From the NCBI GenBank assembly GCA_964402115.1, contig CAYOBW010000008.1:1-64000 (forward strand): a stretch of DNA of 64,000 nucleotides, read 5' to 3'. Below, in pieces: positions 59,501-64,000 of this stretch. The notes beneath the pieces are model-generated. The model saw only the letters and a list, made by a program, of their open reading frames with translations. It searched no databases and was not told where the DNA came from. The position numbers were made by a program, and so were the translations under genes. Within the stretch, counting starts at the first letter, position 1, and every line of letters starts with the position of its first letter. This stretch comes from CAYOBW01 sp964402115. Lineage in GTDB: Bacteria; Verrucomicrobiota; Kiritimatiellia; UBA8416; CAYOBW01.

Positions 59501-60068
59501 CGAGGTTCGGGATGCGCGCGCGCACGCAGCGCCGCCCGTTGACGAAGAGCTGGTTGAAATCCCAACCGCCCTCGCCGCGGCACTCCGGCAGCTCCGCGCA
59601 CCACAGGGTGCCTCCGCCTGCCGCGACGCTCCGCGGGCCCTGGTCGCGCTTCCACCCCGCGATGCGCCGGCCGCCGCTGATTACGGGGCGCTCGTCCGCA
59701 TACGCTTGAAAGGTGACCGGGCACGCCTCCGTCCCGGAGTCGGCGCTGGTGAAGACCAGCGGCCGGGCCAGTGCATACATGCCGGCGCGCACGTACACGG
59801 TCACGGGCTGCTTCAGTCCGCCGGCGCCCGCCTTGAGGGCGCGGACCGCGTCCCGCGCCCGCTCCAGCGTGGCGAACGGTCCGTCGGAGCGTCCCCAGTT
59901 CGGCCCGGCGCGTGTGCCCGACCACGCGTCGTTGCCCGCCGGGGAGACGTAGTAGCCCCCCCCGTCCCGCCCCGCCGCTGCCACCGTCGCCGCCGCGCCG
60001 CGCGCTGCCGCCAGCGCGCCGACGAGGCACAGTAACGCCGTTCCCATTCTCCGCCCGCCGATCGTCAT
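56550..60068 (-). CDS. Secreted right-handed beta-helix protein with LamG-type domain
   Basis: The 1172-residue protein has a signal peptide (MGTALLCLVGALAAARGAAA). It opens with the polysaccharide-lyase-like start YYVSPAGNDAWSGT, and a right-handed parallel beta-helix fills residues about 40-680 (VTFQAYADERPVISGGRRIA, NVVDNCFIHDGGHVFHGAHG, ILIENNVVYRV, LRNNVFAFGGEGQ). A galactose-binding-like part at about 700-900 and a LamG/concanavalin domain at 960-1165 follow (EWRFGEGTGDSARDSSGWGN, FMSKGDFPRTWWNLNL). Such proteins bind or cut polysaccharides. A lyase site cannot be named. ATG 60068 has GGGGG before it; 60047 (MGTALLC) is the alternative. Confidence 0.9.
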   Translation of the reverse strand: MTIGGRRMGTALLCLVGALAAARGAAATVAAAGRDGGGYYVSPAGNDAWSGTRAGPNWGRSDGPFATLERARDAVRALKAGAGGLKQPVTVYVRAGMYALARPLVFTSADSGTEACPVTFQAYADERPVISGGRRIAGWKRDQGPRSVAAGGGTLWCAELPECRGEGGWDFNQLFVNGRRCVRARIPNLGGFLRTAGPVAKDNATAFLFNPGDLRPWVRAADALVVVYHSWETSLHHLTAIAEAYHVACLREPAPWAMGTWEPQQRYYVENLPEALDAPGEWYLDRAAGTLRYCAREGEDMSRAEVVAPTLTTTLLELRGDDGTGGRVEHLRFAGLAFQHTNARLTRIRNCGQGEVNQNALIMLTDARNVCFERCEVAHAGGHAVWLAEGCDGCVLSQCHLFDLAGGGVYVGGGWGVHDQRPARSNVVDNCFIHDGGHVFHGAHGVWIGCSSFNSVTHNEIADFDYSGISCGWSWGFQPSSANHNALDYNSIHHLGNGEGLSDMGGIYTLGISPGTTERGNRIHDVYNYAPVSHGSGIYPDEGSSEILIENNVVYRVRTCPVFQHYGKDNLLRNNVFAFGGEGQLQRCREDVPCHYIAERNVVYADIPQMLGGVWDSGNWRVASNLYWSTAGAPRFKGMDFTAWQAKGYDVGSIVADPLFVAPAAGDFRLKPGSPALALGFKPIDPAAAGLYGDKEWVRLPRRYPNRPRNEVPPAPRQPAPVNLDFERADPGTEPAGGSVVLSRALGSIRVSRDTAASGQQSLRFTDAPGQAESWTPHIYFNPLCDTGAVSIAWDMLNSREAPDSFCIEARQWDVNPYRTGPSVYVEADGRVTAGGRPVGTLPPGVWAHVDLAFTLGPGAPRTYRLTLTVPGRDPVRLELPYAHPEFERLTWFGVSSLGTASSAFYLDNLKCGTPDALARPPRLLPTAQELAQCARPRRQPPAGGDAALAAEWRFGEGTGDSARDSSGWGNRADMSSALWGVGPFGSALCAQPSQPCAVVPDDPTLQFGRGSFTVELWLCPATLDIASADKRRRFMSKGDFPRTWWNLNLTADGRPYLEMRDSGGVDFAGWPSGAIPAGAWSHFVVAVDREARQVRYFLNGRLDTTLPLPDGFQGEVSAPGGSLQLGSDWQPFLGLLDEIRIHHRALDATAVAAVYNRERPQRTRSEYTARE

Positions 60069-60079
60069 CGTTGTCCCCC

Positions 60080-60166
60080 GATTATGATTACGATCAGGAT
60101 TACGATTACGATAGCAATGCGCTCCGCGTTCCTCATAATCTTAATCGTACGCTTGATCGTAATCGG
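60080..60166. repeat. GATTAC/GTAATC short repeats, inverted
   Basis: Units GATTATGATTACGATCAGGA and TTACGATTACGATAG at 60,080-60,114, and the reverse form ATAATCTTAATCGTAC, GATCGTAATC at 60,135-60,166. The arms can pair. It is located upstream of the beta-helix gene's start. Confidence 0.75.
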
Positions 60167-61005
60167 CATCCTCCTGTCCCAACAGCGCTACTGAGCCTGC
60201 TTCGCGCCAACGCGGATGGCCCGCCTCCTCCATTTCAAGGCTACGACTCCCGCCGGCGGCGGTCAACGATAACGTGCCTATGGCGCAAGGACTTCTGACG
60301 TAGGAATGGTGCCCGGAGGAATGGTGCCAGGTGATTTGTGACACGCGGCCTGGGTCGGCTTGCTTTGGCAAGTCGGCGAGCGGGTTGATGGATCGCATCA
60401 AGAAGCCGAAGCGGAATAGGGTTAGGCGATCTGTGCGCCTTCACTGGGAGCGGGGGCGTCTCGCCCCCGCAAGGAGAAGGCCGGGGGCGGGACGACCCCG
60501 CTTTCAGTTACGCGGTCGGCTGTGTTCGCATGAGAGCCTTGCCACCGTTGACATCGCACAACCTATGCCGTGCGCGCTGGACCTTCCAGTTTCCCCTCAA
60601 GTGATTTGCCTGGCAGGCACCAGTAGCCCGCTGTGGGCGGCGAGAATCCTTGGAAAGGGCGGGGTAGCGGCTGCTCGGAACCCTTGGCAGCGAAGCGTCC
60701 GCGTGCGCGCCTGCCGCACAGGCGGCGCAGGGGACGGGAAGAGGGCGTGGGAGAGCTGTTCGTGGAAGCGGCGGACAGCCATCAACCGGCCGACGATGTG
60801 TCGGCGACAGAATCACCTGCGCTGCGAAGTGCCGCGGCTACAACGTCAGGGTGCGCAACCGCTTGTCGGTGTAGCCGCAGAGGTGCCAGGCACAGGCACA
60901 CATCGAGAACGGGTGTCATCCTGAGCGAAGCGAAGGATCTCGGCGTATCCGCCGTGCGGGGCCAGCGACCCGCCGCGCGGCGGGAGATCCTTCGCTTCGC
61001 TCAGG
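60167..61005. other. Repeat-rich region without a recognisable gene
   Basis: About 0.84 kb. It holds a 9-bp GCGGGGGCG-TCT-CGCCCCCGC hairpin (60,450-60,470), a doubled GGAATGGTGCC (60,303-60,327) and the GTCATCCTGAGCG element. Frames here are short and of odd composition. It may be decayed mobile DNA, but no transposase remains are certain. Confidence 0.55.
60450..60470. repeat. Perfect 9-bp hairpin GCGGGGGCG-TCT-CGCCCCCGC
   Basis: Complete stem with a three-base loop. It may be a dispersed intergenic palindrome; a GGGGGCGGGACGACCCC variant follows at 60,483. Confidence 0.7.
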
Positions 61006-61010
61006 ATGAC
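60915..61010. repeat. GTCATCCTGAGCG-type inverted repeat, copy 2
   Basis: 27-bp arms at 60,915-60,941 and 60,984-61,010 are exact reverse complements (GTCATCCTGAGCGAAGCG to AGGATCTC). The spacer is 42 bp. The last five bases overlap the ATG of the short ORF at 61,006. Confidence 0.9.
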
Positions 61011-61200
61011 TGGGACACTGGCAAGCAAGGACGCGAGGCGGGAAGCACAGCAGAACGCTTTGGCCATTTCGTACGACGTGTTCAAGAGCCAGGTACTCTC
61101 CTTCCTGGCGCCCGAGTGCCAGGCTCCGTATGCCGATCCCGCGGTGTGGGACGATTTGGTGCTGCGCGTGGCGGAGGCGCTGAGAGGAGATGCTTCATGA
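61006..61200 (+). CDS. Short hypothetical ORF (64 aa)
   Basis: The product contains AISYDVFKSQVLSFLAPECQ and YADPAVWDDLVLRVAEALRG and has no family I know. The ATG lies inside a repeat arm, so the real start may be the in-frame TTG at 61,060. Its stop overlaps the next ORF as ATGA (61,197-61,200), the one hint that it is a real coupled gene. It could be a remnant of a longer gene broken by the repeat. Confidence 0.35.
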   Translation: MTGTLASKDARREAQQNALAISYDVFKSQVLSFLAPECQAPYADPAVWDDLVLRVAEALRGDAS

Positions 61201-61391
61201 AACTCGTCGACGCCCTGAGCCGACTCCAACGACTCGATCAGCCAGTTGTGGAAACGGGCGATGCGGCCATCGTTCTTGGCCTCTTCGGATTCGATGTCCG
61301 GGAGGCTCACCGCATGATCGCCAGAATACCCTCTTCCTCGCGTCGGAACATGGTGGCTGAACGATTCAAGCACTGGCTTGTCGAGGGCTGA
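61197..61391 (+). CDS. Small helix-turn-helix-like ORF (64 aa), possible antitoxin fragment
   Basis: The product MKLVDALSRLQRLDQPVVET then GDAAIVLGLFGFDVREAHRM and RNMVAERFKHWLVEG looks like the N-terminal winged-helix start of AbiEi-type antitoxins (short helix, P-V-T-xx-A-A-xx-L pattern). No toxin gene of the AbiEii type follows. It overlaps the upstream ORF. It could be a remnant or a tiny regulator. Similarity is judged by eye only. Confidence 0.35.
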   Translation: MKLVDALSRLQRLDQPVVETGDAAIVLGLFGFDVREAHRMIARIPSSSRRNMVAERFKHWLVEG

Positions 61392-61836
61392 GCGGCGCTA
61401 TGCGCCCCCGCACCCAAGAACTTCGCGGGCGTTCGCCGTCGGCGAATAGCACGTAGATACTAATGTTGTCGCGATAGGCGCTCTACCGGCCGAGGACGGC
61501 CGGCTCCATTTGTGCTGGAGACGGCGGTCTCCGCCGTTTCTGCGCAGGCAGCGACAATTCCGAGACGGCTAGTAAACCCGTTCAAGGCACAACCTACCCC
61601 GCCTGCGGCCACCCCTCCGGCGGAGGGGAGTGGCTGTCAGGCGCTCCGTCACAACGCGCTCCTTGGAAGGGGTACGCGTGGCAGGGGTGGGTGCGGAATG
61701 GGGGGCGAGCGTCCGCGCGAGCCGCTGACGCATGGAAAGAGCAGATTGGGCAGTATGCAGACAAGTACTCCCGCCGAACGGGGCCGCGCCTTTCGCCGTT
61801 GTCGGCGCGCGGGCTCTCTGCTACCGTATGGTCGAC
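61392..61836. other. 445-bp region upstream of the DUF362 gene
   Basis: It holds a diverged core of the palindromic element (61,486-61,538) and no gene I can support. Promoter motifs for the DUF362 gene are not clear. Confidence 0.5.
61486..61538. repeat. Diverged inner core of the palindromic element
   Basis: CCGGCCGAGGACGGCCGGCT and GGAGACGGCGGTCTCCGCCG resemble the inner arms of the three full copies. The outer terminal repeats are missing, so it is an old or partial relic. Confidence 0.5.
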
Positions 61837-63153
61837 ATGAGCGCAGCAACTTCCACTGTGGCGGTCTTGAAAACGTCGCCGGCGACGGTACTCGAGGATT
61901 ATCACCGCGTGATGAACCTGGCCGGGTACCAGGCCGTGCTGCCGCGCGACAAGGATACCGCGCTCAAGATCAACATCAGCTGGCACTTCTTCATGCCGGC
62001 GTCCTCCACGACGCCCTGGCAGCTGGAGGGCGTCGTCCGCGCGCTCAAGCGCGACGGCTATGCGCCCGACCTGATCCACGGCTGTCACAACCGCACCGTC
62101 GTGATCGACGCGCGGCTGGGCGAGCGCGAGAACAAGCAGGTCAACGTGCTAGACGCCCACAAACTGCGCAACGTCCACCTGTACGAGCCCGACGTCGAGT
62201 GGATCAACGTCCGCGACGCCGTGGGCGACCTGGCGGACCGCTTCCTCTGCCTGAACCAGGTCTACCCGGATGGCTTCCTCATTCCGAAGCGGTTCATCGG
62301 CGAGAACATCATCCACCTGCCGACGGTCAAGACCCACGTCTTCACGACCACGACCGGCGCGATGAAGAACGCCTTCGGCGGACTGCTGAACGAGAAGCGG
62401 CACTGGACCCACCCCGTCATCCACGAGACCCTGGTGGACCTGCTGATGATCCAGAAGCGCATCCACAGCGGCGTCTTCGCGGTCATGGACGGCACGTTCG
62501 CCGGCGACGGCCCCGGGCCGCGCTGCATGGTGCCGCACGTGAAGAACATCCTGCTGGCGTCGGCGGACCAGGTGGCGATCGATGCCGTGGCCGCGCGGCT
62601 GATGGGCTTCAATCCGCTCGACATCAAGTTCATCCGCCTGGCGCACGAGCGGGGGCTGGGCTGCGGCGACCCGCGCGATATCCGGCTCGTCGGCGACACG
62701 GCCGCGGCGGCGGAGAACTGGCATTTCGCGGGGCCGTTCGAGAAGATGACCTTCGCCAGCCGCATGCAGCACAAGATCTACTGGGGCCCGCTGCGCAAGC
62801 CGGTGGAGTGGTCGCTGAAGACCGTGCTGGCGCCGTGGGCGTACATGGCCAGCGTGCTGTACCACGACTCCTACTGGTATCCCGCGCACCAGAAGCTGAT
62901 CGACGAGACGCTGCACAGCGATTGGGGGCGGCTGTTCTTCAACTGGGAGCGGCTGGCGCTGCCCCCGGACGACCTCACCCGGACGGGGTGGCCGGACGTG
63001 GGGGAACCGCCGGCCGCGTTTCACCCGGAGACGATGAAGCTCTTTGCGCAGTCGCTGAAGATCCTGGGCACCTGCATGCGCGAGGCGCCCGAATTCTCGG
63101 CGAAGCGGCGGCGGCAGGCCGCGGCGGGGGGTCCGCCGCCGGCTGGACCGTGA
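61837..63153 (+). CDS. DUF362 domain-containing protein
   Basis: The 438-residue protein starts MSAATSTVAVLKTSPATVLE (ATG 61837; ATG 61828, giving MVDMSA, is also possible and no clear ribosome site decides). It shows the DUF362 pattern DTALKINISWHFFMP, ENIIHLPTVKTHVFTTTTGA, MKNAFGGLLNEKRHW, DGTFAGDGPGPRCMVPHVKN and DAVAARLMGFNPLDIKFI. Many DUF362 proteins have a C-terminal ferredoxin, but here there is none. The role is unknown. It is followed after 59 bp by a dihydroorotate-dehydrogenase-like gene, which may be in one operon. Confidence 0.85.
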   Translation: MSAATSTVAVLKTSPATVLEDYHRVMNLAGYQAVLPRDKDTALKINISWHFFMPASSTTPWQLEGVVRALKRDGYAPDLIHGCHNRTVVIDARLGERENKQVNVLDAHKLRNVHLYEPDVEWINVRDAVGDLADRFLCLNQVYPDGFLIPKRFIGENIIHLPTVKTHVFTTTTGAMKNAFGGLLNEKRHWTHPVIHETLVDLLMIQKRIHSGVFAVMDGTFAGDGPGPRCMVPHVKNILLASADQVAIDAVAARLMGFNPLDIKFIRLAHERGLGCGDPRDIRLVGDTAAAAENWHFAGPFEKMTFASRMQHKIYWGPLRKPVEWSLKTVLAPWAYMASVLYHDSYWYPAHQKLIDETLHSDWGRLFFNWERLALPPDDLTRTGWPDVGEPPAAFHPETMKLFAQSLKILGTCMREAPEFSAKRRRQAAAGGPPPAGP

Positions 63154-63212
63154 TGCGGCGGGGCGCGCACGGGCGCGCGGAGTAACTGGCACACACAGCA
63201 GGAGCGTACACC

Positions 63213-64000
63213 ATGGCGAATCTGGCAGCAACCTACCTGGGCATTCCGTTGGCGAACCCGCTGATCGTGGGCAGCTCGACGCACACCGCCACGCCGGAAA
63301 AGGTGCAGGCGCTGGCGGCCGCGGGCGCGGGAGCCGTCGTGGTCCGTTCCATTTTCGAGGAGCAGATTCGCGCCGAGATGGCCGAGACCACCGACGCGCT
63401 CGAGGGCTCCATGCACCCGGAGGCGTACGAGTACCTGCGCGCGGACGTGGCCATGCGGCTCGGGCCGCAGGCGTACCTGGAGCGCGTCGCGGCGATCAAG
63501 CAGGCCGCCGGCATTCCGGTCATCGCCAGCATCAACTGCACGACCGCCGCGGAGTGGGTGCGCTTCGCGCGGCAGATCGAGGCCACCGGCGTGGATGGGC
63601 TCGAGCTGAACGTCTACGACATTCCCGAATCGGCCGACGTTGACGGCGCCGCGATCGAGGCGCGGCACCTGGCGCTGGTGGCGGCCATCCAGCGGGAGGT
63701 CCGGCTGCCCATCTCGGTCAAGCTGGGCAGCTTCTACTCCTCGCTGCCGAACTTCGTGGTGCGGCTGGCGGCGCTGAAGATCGGCGGCGTGGTGTTGTTC
63801 AACCGCTTCTTCCAGCCGGATGTCGACATCGAGCGGCTGGAGCTGCGGCCCAGCGTCAACCTTTCGCGGCCGGAGGACATCCGGTTGCCGCTGCGCTGGA
63901 TTGCGCTGCTGCGCGACCAGGTCGCGTGCGACCTGTGTCTCTCCACGGGCGTGCACGACGGCGAGGGGGCGGTCAAGGCCCTTCTAGCCGGCGCCGACGT
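63213..64000 (+). CDS. Dihydroorotate dehydrogenase-like flavoprotein, 3' end cut by window
   Basis: About 262 codons are visible, starting MANLAATYLGIPLANPLIVG behind CAGGAG. The text fits the PyrD-like TIM barrel: SSTHTATPEKVQALAAAGAG, VVRSIFEEQI, IPVIASINCTTAAEWVRFAR, GLELNVYD, LPISVKLGSFYSSLPNFV and VVLFNRFFQPD, with CLSTGVHDGEGAVKALLAGA near the edge. This is the 'dihydroorotate dehydrogenase-like' group, frequent in Bacteroidota and Verrucomicrobiota, which keeps the flavin fold but may not make orotate. The 3' end lies outside the window. Confidence 0.9.
   Translation, partial: MANLAATYLGIPLANPLIVGSSTHTATPEKVQALAAAGAGAVVVRSIFEEQIRAEMAETTDALEGSMHPEAYEYLRADVAMRLGPQAYLERVAAIKQAAGIPVIASINCTTAAEWVRFARQIEATGVDGLELNVYDIPESADVDGAAIEARHLALVAAIQREVRLPISVKLGSFYSSLPNFVVRLAALKIGGVVLFNRFFQPDVDIERLELRPSVNLSRPEDIRLPLRWIALLRDQVACDLCLSTGVHDGEGAVKALLAGAD

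Noticed and set aside
60846..61373. 175-codon minus-strand frame
   Set aside because: It is formed partly from a repeat arm (ILSEAKDL text is translated repeat) and has no family motif.

Overview
The window is about 64 kb of GC-rich DNA from a Gram-negative bacterium. Signal peptides, lipoprotein signals, a predicted outer-membrane barrel and twin-arginine signals show two membranes. Several features suggest an anaerobic or microaerophilic member of the Planctomycetota-Verrucomicrobiota-Chlamydiota group, perhaps Kiritimatiellota-like: many Fe-S ATPases and radical SAM enzymes, a four-helix-bundle 'suffix domain' protein, DUF1080 and TAT-exported isomerase genes, VIT/VWA and DUF4159 proteins, and abundant palindromic intergenic repeats. 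This taxonomic placement is inference. No rRNA, tRNA, CRISPR array, transposase or phage gene was recognised.

Layout. (1) 1-12,842, all on the minus strand: peroxiredoxin, a TAT-exported DUF3795 protein, a hot-dog thioesterase, and a tightly coupled run of genes. The run holds an Mrp-NifX fusion, a metallo-beta-lactamase-fold protein, phosphatidylserine decarboxylase, two ferredoxin-bearing MinD-type ATPases, DUF89 and DsrE. It is followed by thioredoxin, a radical SAM protein, two DUF5320 peptides, two NifX-like proteins, and a PAS-AAA+ sigma-54 activator. The gene content strongly resembles the ORP (orange protein) locus known from Desulfovibrio, extended with extra genes. A perfect sigma-54 promoter (10,466-10,480) sits in front of the NifX-like genes. 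(2) 13,111-20,869: a secreted seven-repeat protein, a membrane histidine kinase, an outer-membrane barrel, a periplasmic coiled-coil protein with its own sigma-54-type promoter and tandem upstream palindromes, and an NtrC-type response regulator. (3) 20,969-27,119: a sulfur module with a DUF4405 membrane cytochrome-like protein, a secreted Gly/Cys-rich protein behind another perfect sigma-54 promoter, a YeeE/YedE thiosulfate-type transporter fused to three rhodanese domains, its partner subunit, and an exported metallo-beta-lactamase/triple-rhodanese protein. (4) 27,505-38,396: a probable biosynthetic cluster with three B12-binding radical SAM enzymes, two further radical SAM enzymes, a lipoprotein with an NTF2-like fold, two acetyltransferase-like proteins and a GH3-family acyl-adenylating amide synthetase. 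(5) 38,659-48,891: an FHA-GAF histidine kinase, a TAT sugar isomerase-like protein, a DUF1080 protein, a large lipoprotein, an OmpR-type two-component system and a VWA protein. (6) 49,142-56,369: two VIT-VWA proteins and a squalene-cyclase-repeat/DUF4159 protein with a frameshift. (7) 56,550-64,000: a giant secreted beta-helix/LamG protein, about 1.7 kb of repeat-rich DNA with decayed or tiny genes, a DUF362 protein and the start of a dihydroorotate-dehydrogenase-like gene.

How the parts may work together (inference). Regions 1 to 3 look like a sigma-54-controlled programme for Fe-S or metal cofactor handling and reduced-sulfur trafficking. The evidence is three -24/-12 promoters, two activators and two different tandem upstream palindromes. 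Region 4 looks like an uncharacterised natural-product or lipid-modification pathway. Regions 5 and 6 link an OmpR-type regulator to a divergent VWA/VIT-VWA envelope system through paired TGTAAA direct repeats. A non-autonomous palindromic element of about 140 bp occurs three times, each time just after a stop codon, twice with apparent target duplications.
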